64,000 nt of DNA, taken from Halalkalibacillus sediminis (GTDB lineage: Bacteria > Bacillota > Bacilli > Bacillales > Alkalibacillaceae). The DNA lies in assembly GCF_002844535.1 (NCBI RefSeq), contig NZ_PJNH01000001.1, forward strand, positions 310,001 to 374,000, written 5' to 3'. Under the pieces are notes generated by a model, which made no database searches, was not told the DNA's origin, and saw only the letters and a program-made list of their open reading frames with translations. The position numbers and the translations under genes are program-made. Numbering within the stretch: position 1 is the first letter of the stretch; each line of letters begins with the position of its first letter. Shown in pieces: positions 7,414 through 17,340 of this stretch.

Positions 7414-10400
7414 ATGACAGACATACAAAATTTTAACAAAGTGTTAGTTGCCAATCGTGGAGAAATTGCCATAAGAGTATTTAGGGCTTGTACAGAACTT
7501 AATATCCGCACGGTAGCTATATATTCAGAGGAAGATACTGGTTCGTACCACCGCTACAAAGCAGATGAGGCTTATGTTGTCGGTGAAGGTAAGAAACCAA
7601 TTGATGCTTATTTAGACATTGAAGGAATCATTGAAATCGCAAAGAAAGTTGGAGTAGATGCGATTCATCCTGGCTATGGTTTTCTCTCAGAGAATATTCA
7701 TTTTGCCAAGCGGTGTGAAGAGGAAGGAATAACATTCATCGGTCCATCTAGTGGTTTATTAGATGTATTTGGTGATAAAGTGAAGGCGAGAGAACAGGCT
7801 ATCAAAGCAGATATTCCTGTGATACCTGGTACTGATGGTCCTGTGGAGTCGGTTAAAGAAGTAGAAGAATTTGTCGATCATCATGGCTTACCGATCATGA
7901 TTAAAGCAGCTCTTGGTGGAGGCGGTAGGGGGATGCGTATAGTACGTACTAAAGAATCCCTGAAAGATGCATATGACCGAGCTAAATCTGAAGCGAAAGC
8001 TGCTTTTGGTAGTGACGAAGTATATGTTGAGAAGTTGATCGAACAGCCTAAACATATCGAAGTTCAGATTTTAGGGGACAATGAAGGTAATTTAGTTCAT
8101 TTGTTTGAGAGGGATTGCTCTATTCAGCGTCGTCATCAAAAAGTTGTTGAAATCGCCCCAAGTGTTTCTCTTACAGATCAGCAACGAGATGAGATTAATG
8201 ATGCTGCTGTAAAGTTAATGGAAAGCGTTAACTATGTGAATGCTGGAACAGTAGAATTTTTAGTTACAAGTGAAGGTTTTTACTTTATTGAAGTAAATCC
8301 ACGAGTGCAAGTCGAGCATACGATTACTGAGATGATAACAGGTGTTGACATTGTACAGACTCAATTGAAAATTGCAATGGGCCACACCTTGCACAGTGAA
8401 GAAATAGGCATTCCTGAACAAAAAGATATTTCAACACATGGTTTTGCTATTCAATCACGTGTAACTACTGAGGATCCGTTAAATAACTTTATGCCAGACA
8501 CAGGTAAGATCATGGCTTATCGAACAGGTGGAGGGTTTGGAGTACGCTTAGATGCGGGTAATGGATTCCAAGGCGCTGTAATATCACCTCACTATGATTC
8601 TCTGTTAGTGAAAGTATCTACATGGGCTCTGACATTCAAGCAAGCATCGAGTAAAATGGTGCGTAACTTGAAGGAGTTCAGAATCAGAGGTATTAAAACA
8701 AACATTCCTTTCTTAGAGAATGTCATTTTACATGAGAAGTTCGTCAACGGAACATACGACACGACATTCATTGATACCTCACCAGAACTTTTTGTATTCT
8801 CAAAGCGGAAAGACCGTGGAACAAAGCTACTTTCCTTCTTGGGATACACAACCGTAAATGGACCGATGAATACCGGAATGGAGAAAAAACCTCTTTTCCC
8901 ATCTCCGAGAATGCCTGAATTACCAGAAACTGAATTTGGTAGAGGAACGAAGCAGCTGTTGGATGAAAAAGGCCCTGAGGCTGTAGCTGAATGGTTGAAA
9001 AACCAAAAAGAAGTTATGCTCACTGACACAACATTCAGGGACGCACATCAATCTTTACTAGCTACAAGGGTTCGTTCAAAAGATTTGCTACAAATTGCGG
9101 AACCGACTTCTAAGTTACTCCCTAATTTATTCTCTGTAGAGATGTGGGGCGGAGCTACGTTTGATGTTTCTTATCGTTTTCTTCGTGAGAACCCTTGGGA
9201 GCGTTTGATGCAACTTCGTGAAAAAATGCCAAATGTAATGTTCCAGATGTTACTTAGAGCGAGTAATGCAGTAGGGTATAAGAATTATCCAGACAATGTA
9301 ATTGAAGATTTTGTTGAGAAAAGTGCTTCTGCAGGAATAGATGTTTTTAGAATCTTCGACAGCTTGAACTGGGTCGAAGGAATGAAATTAGCTATTGAAG
9401 CAGTTAGAAAGCAAAATAAAATAGCTGAAGCATCCATGTGCTATACAGGCGATATCATGGATCCTAATAGACCTAAGTACGATTTAGATTATTATGTGAA
9501 TTTGGCTAAAGAGTTACAAGCTGCTGGGGCTCATATTTTAGGAATCAAAGATATGGCAGGCCTTTTGAAACCTGAAGCTGCTTATAAACTGATTACAGCT
9601 TTGAAAGAAGAAATTTCAATCCCAATCCACCTCCACACTCATGACACAAGTGGGAATGGAATAATGATGTATTCAAGAGCGGTGGACGCAGGAGTAGATG
9701 CAGTGGATGTTGCTGTCAGTTCTGTTGCTGGTAATACTTCACAACCAAGTGCAAATAGTCTTTACTATGCCTTGGAGCATCATGCTCGCCAACCAGACTT
9801 GAATATTACTGCATATGAAGAGTTGGCTAGATATTGGGAAGATGTAAGAAAGTACTACTCAACATTCGAAAGTGGAATGAACGCACCACATACTGAAGTT
9901 TATTTCCATGAGATGCCAGGTGGGCAATATAGTAATTTACAACAGCAGGCCAAAGCAGTTGGTTTAGGAGAGCAATGGGATCTTGTTAAAAGAATGTATC
10001 GAAGAGTCAATGATATGTTCGGGGACCTTGTCAAAGTTACACCATCTTCAAAAATTGTAGGAGATATGGCTTTGTTCATGGTTCAGAATGACTTAACGGT
10101 GGATGATGTATATGAAAAGGGAGAATCGTTGGATTTCCCTGATTCAGTTGTAGAATTTTTCCAAGGCCACATTGGACAACCATATCAAGGCTTTCCAAAA
10201 GAGTTACAACGAATTATTTTAAAAGGGCGAAAAGCTATCGAAGAACGTCCTGGTGAAAATTTGAAAGATGTCAATTTCGAGGCGCTCAAAGAGCAGTTGT
10301 ACGAAAAATTAGATAGGCAAGTAACGCCATTTGAGATTATCTCCTATGCGTTATACCCTAAAGTTTTTATGGAATACCAAGAGTTCGTCGACCAATATGG

Positions 10401-10854
10401 TGATGTATCTGTATTAGATACACCAGCATTCTTGTATGGCTTGAGACTAGGTGAAGAAATTTCAGTAGAGATTGAACAAGGTAAGACATTGATTGTTAAA
10501 CTTGTATCGATCGGTGAAGCACAGAGAGATGGAACGAGAGTAATTTACTTCGAATTGAACGGACAACCGCGTGAAGTTGTTGTTAGAGATGAAAGTGTGA
10601 AAGATATTCAGCAACAACGCGTGAAGGCAGACAAAAATAATCCGAAGCATTTAGCTGCTTCGATGCCTGGAACAGTAGTCGAGGTTCTAGTTAAAGAGGG
10701 CGAGCAAGTGAAGAAGAATGATCATTTGATGATCACAGAAGCCATGAAGATGGAAACTACTATTCAAGCTCCTTTTGAAGGGAAAATAAAGAGTATTTCA
10801 GTCTCAAATGGTGAATCGTTAGAGACAAATGATTTATTAATTGAAATGGAATGA
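7414..10854 (+). CDS. pyc: Pyruvate carboxylase
   Basis: A full-length 1146-residue biotin enzyme that carboxylates pyruvate to oxaloacetate for anaplerosis. Domains in order are biotin carboxylase and ATP-grasp (about 1-460, with HPGYGFLSEN and GGGGRGMR), carboxyltransferase (about 530-830, with TDTTFRDAHQSLLATRVR and metal-binding HLHTHDTSG), a PYC_OADA region, and a C-terminal biotinyl domain with EAMKMET whose biotin-acceptor is Lys1112. GGAGG precedes the ATG. It is flanked by terminators on both sides and so is probably monocistronic. Confidence 0.98.
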   Translation: MTDIQNFNKVLVANRGEIAIRVFRACTELNIRTVAIYSEEDTGSYHRYKADEAYVVGEGKKPIDAYLDIEGIIEIAKKVGVDAIHPGYGFLSENIHFAKRCEEEGITFIGPSSGLLDVFGDKVKAREQAIKADIPVIPGTDGPVESVKEVEEFVDHHGLPIMIKAALGGGGRGMRIVRTKESLKDAYDRAKSEAKAAFGSDEVYVEKLIEQPKHIEVQILGDNEGNLVHLFERDCSIQRRHQKVVEIAPSVSLTDQQRDEINDAAVKLMESVNYVNAGTVEFLVTSEGFYFIEVNPRVQVEHTITEMITGVDIVQTQLKIAMGHTLHSEEIGIPEQKDISTHGFAIQSRVTTEDPLNNFMPDTGKIMAYRTGGGFGVRLDAGNGFQGAVISPHYDSLLVKVSTWALTFKQASSKMVRNLKEFRIRGIKTNIPFLENVILHEKFVNGTYDTTFIDTSPELFVFSKRKDRGTKLLSFLGYTTVNGPMNTGMEKKPLFPSPRMPELPETEFGRGTKQLLDEKGPEAVAEWLKNQKEVMLTDTTFRDAHQSLLATRVRSKDLLQIAEPTSKLLPNLFSVEMWGGATFDVSYRFLRENPWERLMQLREKMPNVMFQMLLRASNAVGYKNYPDNVIEDFVEKSASAGIDVFRIFDSLNWVEGMKLAIEAVRKQNKIAEASMCYTGDIMDPNRPKYDLDYYVNLAKELQAAGAHILGIKDMAGLLKPEAAYKLITALKEEISIPIHLHTHDTSGNGIMMYSRAVDAGVDAVDVAVSSVAGNTSQPSANSLYYALEHHARQPDLNITAYEELARYWEDVRKYYSTFESGMNAPHTEVYFHEMPGGQYSNLQQQAKAVGLGEQWDLVKRMYRRVNDMFGDLVKVTPSSKIVGDMALFMVQNDLTVDDVYEKGESLDFPDSVVEFFQGHIGQPYQGFPKELQRIILKGRKAIEERPGENLKDVNFEALKEQLYEKLDRQVTPFEIISYALYPKVFMEYQEFVDQYGDVSVLDTPAFLYGLRLGEEISVEIEQGKTLIVKLVSIGEAQRDGTRVIYFELNGQPREVVVRDESVKDIQQQRVKADKNNPKHLAASMPGTVVEVLVKEGEQVKKNDHLMITEAMKMETTIQAPFEGKIKSISVSNGESLETNDLLIEME

Positions 10855-10862
10855 TAGCAAAT

Positions 10863-10899
10863 AAAAAGGACTAATCGATTCCTCGATTAGTCCTTTTTT
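10863..10899. terminator. Bidirectional terminator between pyc and ctaA
   Basis: A 16-bp perfect stem (AAAAAGGACTAATCGA and its complement) with a 4-base loop and T-run. It overlaps the last codons of ctaA and serves both convergent genes. Confidence 0.9.
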
Positions 10900-11801
10900 G
10901 TTCTTCTAGCAATCATTACTAAGTAACAAAGTAGAGCAAAAAATAGTGAAATAATTAATGCGTGCATGAGGGCGAATACAACATTCATTAATGTGATTAT
11001 TACTAAGGCACCTAGTAAAACTTGTAACACAATTAATGAGGCTGCAATCGACCAACTCACCACTAAAAATCGATTACTTCTATAATTTTTGAGAATGTGA
11101 ATCAACAAAAGTACAACCCAAACTAATAAAAGACCAGCCAATAGTCGATGTCCCATTTGGATCCACTGTTGTAAAGAGTAACTGCCAATAGCTAATGCTT
11201 GATCGTTAAAACAGAATGGCCAATCTCTGCAAACCAGACTAGCTTGTTTATGTCTGACCAGCGCTCCTGTGTATACAACTACTAAGGTGTACACCAGAAG
11301 ACTATAAAATTGATTTTTAATTTTGACAGGGATGCTTGCTTGTTTTGTATGAAACTTTTCATCTACATTGAAAATAATTAGCGTCAATAGAAAGACTGCT
11401 GCAAATGAAACTAAAGAAATACCGAAATGCAATGCCTTTATTACACTTGTTTGCTCTACAAGGACTGCAGCTGCTCCTAACAACGATTGAATTACAATGA
11501 AAAGTAAAGACATAAAGATTAAAAACTTCGTTTCTTCTATATGTCGATAATATTTCCAAGCAATATAAGAAAGGATAAGTATAAGGATGATCGCAAATCC
11601 TGACATTACTCTGTGACTGAATTCGATGACTAGTTCAGCAGTAATTGTAGATGGAATTAGTTCACCATTACAAAGCGGCCAACTTCTGCCGCAGCCTAAA
11701 CCTGATTCTGTTTTAGTGACGAGCGCTCCCCCAATTAATACAAACAACATACTTATTAAAGAGAGTGTCGCGATTACTTTATGGTTTAACGAATTATTCA
11801 T
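10887..11801 (-). CDS. ctaA: Heme A synthase CtaA
   Basis: A 304-residue, eight-helix membrane protein that oxidises the C8 methyl of heme O to give heme A. Two halves each carry heme-ligand histidines: EFSHRVMSG and LHFG in the first, MGHRLLAG and LMHAL in the second. The paired CGRSWPLCNGE and VCRDWPFC cysteines in extracytoplasmic loops are typical of Bacillus CtaA. The start at 11801 is chosen for its spacing from GAGGTG. It diverges from ctaB, as in B. subtilis. Confidence 0.96.
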   Translation of the reverse strand: MNNSLNHKVIATLSLISMLFVLIGGALVTKTESGLGCGRSWPLCNGELIPSTITAELVIEFSHRVMSGFAIILILILSYIAWKYYRHIEETKFLIFMSLLFIVIQSLLGAAAVLVEQTSVIKALHFGISLVSFAAVFLLTLIIFNVDEKFHTKQASIPVKIKNQFYSLLVYTLVVVYTGALVRHKQASLVCRDWPFCFNDQALAIGSYSLQQWIQMGHRLLAGLLLVWVVLLLIHILKNYRSNRFLVVSWSIAASLIVLQVLLGALVIITLMNVVFALMHALIISLFFALLCYLVMIARRTKKD

Positions 11802-12142
11802 TATATGGGTCACCTCAGTACATTAAAGAGTACAATTAAACTCTTCTACTATCGTAATATATCCGCAGATCAATTGGAAAGATGAATGGTTACAAATTTA
11901 TAACAATTCATAACTGATCTGAATTTTTCTTAGTCTATAGTGACACAATTCATTAGAATATGCTAATTTAATCAAAGTCTATACATTTCACATTTTTTTC
12001 ACATCTAAAAATGTTTTTATATGATTAAATAGAAGTAAAGTCAATTCCGTGATACAATATTGTTGTGTTTGGAAAGCATGATTTTTTGGAGATTAATGTG
12101 CTTGTTTTATTAAATGCAAGTATGGGAGGAAGGTCGAGAAAC
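11802..12142. promoter_or_regulatory. Divergent ctaA-ctaB control region
   Basis: A 341-bp AT-rich region with no gene. An extended -10 promoter (TGATACAAT, 12050-12058) points towards ctaB, giving a leader of roughly 75 bases that contains a possible AAGCA/TGCTT hairpin and a five-codon ORF preceded by GGAG. The ctaA side has an AT-rich block near 11890-11930 with ATTCATA-like half sites that could suit ResD, but no clear consensus is seen. Confidence 0.55.
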
Positions 12143-13081
12143 ATGCAAGAACCTCGTTCTTTAGAGACAACCTCATCGCATTTTGTCGATAGTTCATCTG
12201 TAAGTGTGAAGTCACTTTGGGGCGATTTTCTAGCCCTCATTAAAATAGGAATCATCAATTCAAATTTAATGACAGCATTTGCAGGTTTTTGGTTAGCTCT
12301 ATATTTTACAGATCAATTATTTTTTAGCCACTGGGATACCTTCCTGTTGGTCATGGCGGGGACAGCATTGGTAATTGCAGGCGGTTGTGTAATCAACAAT
12401 TATTACGACCGTGATATTGATCAAAACATGTCTCGAACAAGTAAACGACCAACAATCACTGGGACAATCCCGTTATCAGTGATTCTAGGGATGGGAATCA
12501 GTTTTTCCATATTAGGTCTAATTCTTTTATATTTGACCACACCTATGGCTGCGGTCTTCGGGTTTATAGGCTGGTTTGTATATGTAGTCTTATACACCAT
12601 GTGGTCAAAGCGTAAATACACTATTAATACTGTGGTAGGAAGTTTCTCAGGTGCAGCACCACCTTTAATTGGATGGGCAGCTATTGATTCTACACTTCAT
12701 CCTGTTGCCTTTGTATTATTTTTGATTATGTTCATTTGGCAGACCCCTCATTTTCTCGCTCTTGCAATTATGAAGCGAGATGAGTATGCTAAAGCAGGAA
12801 TTCCAATGCTTCCTGTAGTTTATGGAAATGGTATAACTAAAAGACAGATAATGATCTACACAATCTGTTTAATGCCATTACCTTATTATTTCTTCTCATT
12901 AGGTATTACGTTTTTAATCTTTGCTACATTATTGAACATCGGATGGGTAGCACTAGCCGTTTACGGCTTCAAAATGAAAGATGATGATAAGTGGGCAAGG
13001 TGGATGTTCATATATTCATTAAACTACTTGACATTATTTTTCATAGGGTTGATAGTCGCTACAATCCCTGCATTTTTGTGA
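12143..13081 (+). CDS. ctaB: Protoheme IX farnesyltransferase (heme O synthase) CtaB
   Basis: A 312-residue UbiA-family membrane enzyme that attaches a farnesyl group to heme B, making heme O for CtaA. The first Asp-rich motif [19 protein letters not shown] binds the prenyl diphosphate through Mg; about eight to nine membrane helices follow, with the second conserved loop around [16 protein letters not shown]. The start at 12143 follows GGGAGGAAGG by 9 bases; an in-frame GTG at 12065 has no binding site. A long hydrophilic N-terminal extension of about 35 residues precedes the first helix. Confidence 0.96.
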   Translation: MQEPRSLETTSSHFVDSSSVSVKSLWGDFLALIKIGIINSNLMTAFAGFWLALYFTDQLFFSHWDTFLLVMAGTALVIAGGCVINNYYDRDIDQNMSRTSKRPTITGTIPLSVILGMGISFSILGLILLYLTTPMAAVFGFIGWFVYVVLYTMWSKRKYTINTVVGSFSGAAPPLIGWAAIDSTLHPVAFVLFLIMFIWQTPHFLALAIMKRDEYAKAGIPMLPVVYGNGITKRQIMIYTICLMPLPYYFFSLGITFLIFATLLNIGWVALAVYGFKMKDDDKWARWMFIYSLNYLTLFFIGLIVATIPAFL

Positions 13082-13162
13082 TTCAATTAAGAAAATATTT
13101 TTCTTAATTATATTTATATAATATACTCACCATAAGAATGAAAAAGAGAAAGAGAGGTATCA

Positions 13163-14446
13163 ATGGAAATGAAAGGGTGGATGAGCAGGTTCAAAGCTGT
13201 GTTCGTACTATCATTACTTGCATTAGTATTGACTGGCTGTGGTGAACCTTTTATTAGTACTCTTCAACCAAAAGGTGAAGGTTCTCAAATGCTTTTTGAT
13301 CTAATGATCTTAAGTATTGTCATTATGTTATTTGTTTTTGTAGTTGTAATGATTATCTATATGTATGTAGTCGTTAAATTCCGAGAAAGAAAAGTCGGAA
13401 AAGACTTCATGCCAAAGCAAGTAGAGGGGAACCATGCTCTAGAGACTTTATGGACGGTCATTCCAATAATTCTTTTATTAATTTTGGCTGTTCCAACAGT
13501 TCAATATACCTTCGCACTTGCGGATGTGACTCCGGAAGTAGATGAAGAAGGTGCAGAACAAGATGCGATCTGGATTGATGTTACTGGTAAATTGTTCTGG
13601 TGGCACTTTGAGTACCGGGATATGGATATATCTACAAGTCAAGAGCTTTATATCCCTACAGATCGAAAGGTATACTTATCTATGACGTCAGATGATGTCA
13701 TACACTCATTCTGGGTCCCGTCAATAGCAGGTAAGATGGACGTCAACCCAACCGGTAACACAAACGAAATGTTTTTGGATGCTAGTGAGGAAGGCGTATT
13801 CCATGGAAAATGTACTGAATTCTGTGGACCATCACACTCATTGATGGACTTTAAAGTAGTTGCGGTCAGCCCAGGAGAATTTGAACAATGGGCACAAGAT
13901 ATGCAGGGCGTAACAGGTGAAGAAGAACCTGAATCTGCTACTGCTCAAGAAGGTCAACAACTTTTCGCAGACAATTGTATGTCGTGTCACGCGATTGGCT
14001 CGAACCCGAATAAGATTGGTCCTAATTTGACCAACTTTGGTGATCGAACGAAGATTGCAGGTGTCATTGACTATAACAAAGAAAACTTAGTTGAATGGAT
14101 CAAAACTAAAGGTAAAGATATGAAACCTGGTAACTTGATGGTTGATGCGCCTTATGATTTATCCGATGAGGAAATTTCAAGTATTGCAGATTACTTAATG
14201 TCATTGAGTCCAAGTGACATAACACCTGAAAATGCAAAAGATGGTGTGTATCAGGATTCTGACCTAAGTTCTTTATTCCCTGAAGAATCTGAAGAGGATT
14301 CTGAAGAAGGATCAGAAGAAGGTAGCGAATCTGAAGAAGGATCAGAGGAAAGCAGTGATTCTGAAGAAGGTTCAGAGGAAGACAGCGATTCTGAAGAGGG
14401 GTCAGAAGAAGAAAGTTCTGATGAAGAAAATTCTGACGAAGAATAA
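13163..14446 (+). CDS. ctaC: Cytochrome c oxidase (caa3) subunit II with fused cytochrome c and acidic tail
   Basis: A 427-residue lipoprotein that takes electrons for the caa3 oxidase. The lipobox LTGC ends at Cys26; two membrane helices follow. The CuA site is complete (Cys217, Glu219, Cys221, His225, Met228 in CTEFCGPSHSLM). A fused cytochrome c domain holds the heme motif CMSCH at 272-276. The last 55 residues are almost only Glu, Ser and Asp in 10-residue repeats, a tail not typical of B. subtilis CtaC. It heads the ctaCDEF operon. Confidence 0.97.
   Translation: MEMKGWMSRFKAVFVLSLLALVLTGCGEPFISTLQPKGEGSQMLFDLMILSIVIMLFVFVVVMIIYMYVVVKFRERKVGKDFMPKQVEGNHALETLWTVIPIILLLILAVPTVQYTFALADVTPEVDEEGAEQDAIWIDVTGKLFWWHFEYRDMDISTSQELYIPTDRKVYLSMTSDDVIHSFWVPSIAGKMDVNPTGNTNEMFLDASEEGVFHGKCTEFCGPSHSLMDFKVVAVSPGEFEQWAQDMQGVTGEEEPESATAQEGQQLFADNCMSCHAIGSNPNKIGPNLTNFGDRTKIAGVIDYNKENLVEWIKTKGKDMKPGNLMVDAPYDLSDEEISSIADYLMSLSPSDITPENAKDGVYQDSDLSSLFPEESEEDSEEGSEEGSESEEGSEESSDSEEGSEEDSDSEEGSEEESSDEENSDEE
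14281..14443 (+). repeat. Degenerate 30-bp tandem repeat encoding the CtaC acidic tail
   Basis: Units encode variants of the decapeptide SEEGSEEDSD. At least three consecutive 30-bp units are clear between about 14335 and 14425, with weaker units on each side. Such in-frame tandem repeats tend to change copy number between strains. Confidence 0.75.
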
Positions 14447-14485
14447 ATTTACAGCTATGGATTGAATAATAAGGGAGGTAAAAGC

Positions 14486-16354
14486 GTGAGCACTGCAGCA
14501 ACAAGAAAAGCAGGTTTTGGTGCTGCCCTGTGGGATTATTTGACTACTGTCGACCATAAGAAAATTGCCATCTTATACTTAGTGGCTGGTCTGTTCTTTT
14601 TCCTACTCGGTGGACTCGAGGCCGTGCTTATTCGTATCCAATTAGTATTACCAGATAACGAATTCATTTCTGCTCAATTCTATAATGAGCTTTTTACAAT
14701 GCATGGTACGACCATGATCTTCTTAGCAGCCATGCCATTGATTTTTGCGTTAATGAACGCAGTAGTTCCTTTGCAAATAGGTGCGCGTGACGTAGCGTTT
14801 CCATTTGTAAACGCGTTAGGTTTTTGGCTATTCTTTTTCGGAGGGGTTCTATTAAACCTTTCTTGGTTCCTAGGAGGAGCTCCTGATGCTGGGTGGACAG
14901 CTTATGCACCACTCTCAGTCTTTTCAGAGGGGCATGGAGTCGACTTCTATGCTGTCGGACTCCAGATATCTGGTATCGGAACATTAATTGGTGGTATTAA
15001 CTTTATTGTTACTGTCATCAATATGCGTGCGCCAGGTATGACTTATATGCGTATGCCATTATTTACATGGACTGCATTTATCGCAAGTGTACTTATTTTA
15101 TTTGCTTTTCCAGCGTTAACAGTAGGTTTATTCCTACTTACGTTTGACCGCTTGTTTGAAGCTAACTTCTTCGATCCGAGCATGGGTGGTAACGCCATTA
15201 TCTGGGAGCATTTATTCTGGATATTCGGACACCCTGAGGTATACATCTTGATTTTGCCTGCATTCGGTGTTTTCAGTGATGTCATCTCGACATTCTCGAA
15301 AAAGCGTTTGTTCGGTTACTCTTCAATGGTGTTTGCAACAGTTTTAATTGCTTTTATCGGTTTCATGGTTTGGGCACACCACATGTTCACAGTTGGTTTG
15401 GGTCCAATTGCAAACTCGATTTTCGCAATTGCAACAATGGCTATTGCAGTACCAACCGGTATTAAAATATTTAACTGGTTATTTACAATGTGGGGCGGGA
15501 ATATCCGTCTTACCTCTCCGATGGTATTCGCTTTAGCATTCATCCCATCATTTACAATTGGTGGAGTAACAGGTGTTATGTTAGCTTCAGCAGCCGCTGA
15601 CTATCAATATCACGATACGTATTTCGTAGTTGCTCACTTCCACTATGTAATCGTTGGTGGAGTTGTACTAGGATTATTCGCAGGTATTATTTACTGGTGG
15701 CCGAAAATGTTCGGTACGATGTTGAATGAGAAGCTGAATCATTGGTTCTTCTGGTTATTCTTCATCGGTTTCCATTTAACGTTCTTTATCCAGCACTTCT
15801 TAGGCCTGATGGGTATGCCACGTCGTTACTGGAAATTCCAACCGAATGAGGGATTAGATTTATTTAACTTAATCAGTTCTCTAGGTGCCATCTTCATGAC
15901 TGTTGGTACATTGGTATTCTTATACAATGTCATTGTTACACAAGCAAAAGGTGTCAAAGTATCAGGTGACCCTTGGGATGGTAGAACACTCGAATGGTCT
16001 ATTGCATCACCACCGCCTTACTATAACTTCAAGCAAACACCTTTAGTAAGAGGTCTTGATGCATTATGGATCGAGAAACAAGAAAACAATGGTAAAATGC
16101 AACCGGCTGAGCCTTTAGGTGATATTCACATGCCTAATAATACTTTCACACCATTTATGATGTCTCTTGGTTTATTCATCGCAGGTATCGGTGTCATTTA
16201 CCAAGTTGATAATGGTGCTTGGTGGATATTAGGTGCGATCGGTTTCGCAATTACTGGTGGTAGCATGCTTTATCGTTCACTAAAAGATGATTTAGGTTAC
16301 CACATTCATAAAGAAGAATTAACTGATGATGAGGGGGATGGTTCTAATGGCTGA
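14486..16354 (+). CDS. ctaD: Cytochrome c oxidase subunit I CtaD
   Basis: The 622-residue catalytic subunit of caa3 oxidase, holding heme a and the heme a3-CuB site. The heme-copper signature is visible as HLFWIFGHPEVYIL with the Tyr cross-link region, WAHHMF (CuB histidines) and HFHYVIVGG (heme ligands). More than twelve helices are present, with the two extra C-terminal helices usual in Bacillus CtaD. The GTG at 14486 is preferred over a TTG at 14462 because GGGAGGT lies between them at correct spacing for the GTG. Confidence 0.97.
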   Translation: MSTAATRKAGFGAALWDYLTTVDHKKIAILYLVAGLFFFLLGGLEAVLIRIQLVLPDNEFISAQFYNELFTMHGTTMIFLAAMPLIFALMNAVVPLQIGARDVAFPFVNALGFWLFFFGGVLLNLSWFLGGAPDAGWTAYAPLSVFSEGHGVDFYAVGLQISGIGTLIGGINFIVTVINMRAPGMTYMRMPLFTWTAFIASVLILFAFPALTVGLFLLTFDRLFEANFFDPSMGGNAIIWEHLFWIFGHPEVYILILPAFGVFSDVISTFSKKRLFGYSSMVFATVLIAFIGFMVWAHHMFTVGLGPIANSIFAIATMAIAVPTGIKIFNWLFTMWGGNIRLTSPMVFALAFIPSFTIGGVTGVMLASAAADYQYHDTYFVVAHFHYVIVGGVVLGLFAGIIYWWPKMFGTMLNEKLNHWFFWLFFIGFHLTFFIQHFLGLMGMPRRYWKFQPNEGLDLFNLISSLGAIFMTVGTLVFLYNVIVTQAKGVKVSGDPWDGRTLEWSIASPPPYYNFKQTPLVRGLDALWIEKQENNGKMQPAEPLGDIHMPNNTFTPFMMSLGLFIAGIGVIYQVDNGAWWILGAIGFAITGGSMLYRSLKDDLGYHIHKEELTDDEGDGSNG

Positions 16355-16967
16355 TGATATGCTGAGATCAGATAATCTACCTCAAAATCCTGAAAGAGCC
16401 ACCCTTGAAGGTAAAAATAAGTTTTTAGGATTTTGGTTTTTCCTTGGTGGAGAAACAGTTTTATTCGCAAGTTTATTTGGAACGTATTTAGCATTAAAAA
16501 ACTCAAATCTTGATGGTACTCCAGCAAGTGAGTTGTTTGGTCTAGAGCTTGTTTTCATCATGACAATCTTGTTATTAACTAGCTCATTGACTAGTGTTTA
16601 TGCGATGTATCATATGAAAAACCATGACTATAAGTTAATGCAAAAATGGATAGGAATCACGGTGCTTTTGGGCCTAGCTTTCCTAGGGTTAGAAATTTAT
16701 GAGTTCTACCATTACGTACATGCCTATGATCATGGGTATACTACATCTGCATTCTCATCTGCTTTCTATACTTTAGTCGGATTCCATGGTGGGCACGTAG
16801 CATTTGGTTTACTGTGGTTCATCTCATTGATGGTAAGAAACAGAAAACGTGGTTTAAACCTTTACAACGCTCCGAAGTTTTATATAGCTAGTTTATACTG
16901 GCACTTCATTGATGTTGTATGGGTATTTATCTTCACAGTTGTATACTTGATGGGAAAGGTGGGGTAA
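16347..16967 (+). CDS. ctaE: Cytochrome c oxidase subunit III CtaE
   Basis: A 206-residue, five-helix subunit III. FWFFLGGETVLFASLFGTY near the N-terminus and GFHGGHVAFGLLW plus SLYWHFIDVVWVFIFTVVYL towards the C-terminus are diagnostic. The start at 16347 overlaps the end of ctaD by 8 bases and follows GAGGGGG, indicating translational coupling. Confidence 0.95.
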   Translation: MADDMLRSDNLPQNPERATLEGKNKFLGFWFFLGGETVLFASLFGTYLALKNSNLDGTPASELFGLELVFIMTILLLTSSLTSVYAMYHMKNHDYKLMQKWIGITVLLGLAFLGLEIYEFYHYVHAYDHGYTTSAFSSAFYTLVGFHGGHVAFGLLWFISLMVRNRKRGLNLYNAPKFYIASLYWHFIDVVWVFIFTVVYLMGKVG

Positions 16968-16970
16968 CGG

Positions 16971-17294
16971 ATGGCTAATAACACCAATTCCACTAATGCT
17001 AAAGAACAATTTTATAAAAATAAGCACAAGGAAGAAATGAAATATCAGGTGTTGACGTTTGCTTTAATGATTGCCTTTACCTTGATTGCCTTCGGCTTAG
17101 TTATCGCAGAAGTGAGCCCTGGTTTCACTATACCTACGATTCTTGTTCTTGCGGCGGTTCAAGTGTTGTTCCAATTTTATTACTTCATGCACATGAAGGA
17201 TAAAGATCACGAATTGCCTGCAATGATGATTTATTCAGGTATATTCGCTGCAATCTTAACTGTACTTGCTCTTGCAACCATCGTATGGTGGTAA
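16971..17294 (+). CDS. ctaF: Cytochrome c oxidase subunit IVB CtaF
   Basis: A 107-residue three-helix small subunit of caa3 oxidase (COX4_pro family), starting 3 bases after ctaE. The FQFYYFMHMKDKDHE segment between helices two and three is characteristic. A strong terminator follows at once, so the cta operon ends here rather than continuing into ctaG. Confidence 0.92.
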   Translation: MANNTNSTNAKEQFYKNKHKEEMKYQVLTFALMIAFTLIAFGLVIAEVSPGFTIPTILVLAAVQVLFQFYYFMHMKDKDHELPAMMIYSGIFAAILTVLALATIVWW

Positions 17295-17299
17295 AATTT

Positions 17300-17340
17300 A
17301 AAAATCCAGCTTCTTTTTAAAAAGAAGCTGGATTTTTTTA
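17300..17340 (+). terminator. Strong terminator after ctaF
   Basis: AAAATCCAGCTTC and GAAGCTGGATTTT arms with a T7 run. It closes ctaCDEF and separates it from the peptide transporter. Confidence 0.92.

Noticed and set aside
8592-9029. 145-codon minus-strand frame within pyc
   Set aside because: Shadow frame; pyc is continuous and conserved on the plus strand.
14281-14443. Possible CRISPR-like repeat array
   Set aside because: The repeats are in frame, degenerate, lack spacers and encode the acidic tail of CtaC.
14106-14504. 132-codon minus-strand frame opposite the CtaC acidic tail
   Set aside because: Its Leu/Gln-rich composition is the complement of the GAA/TCT-rich repeat; it is an artefact of the tail.
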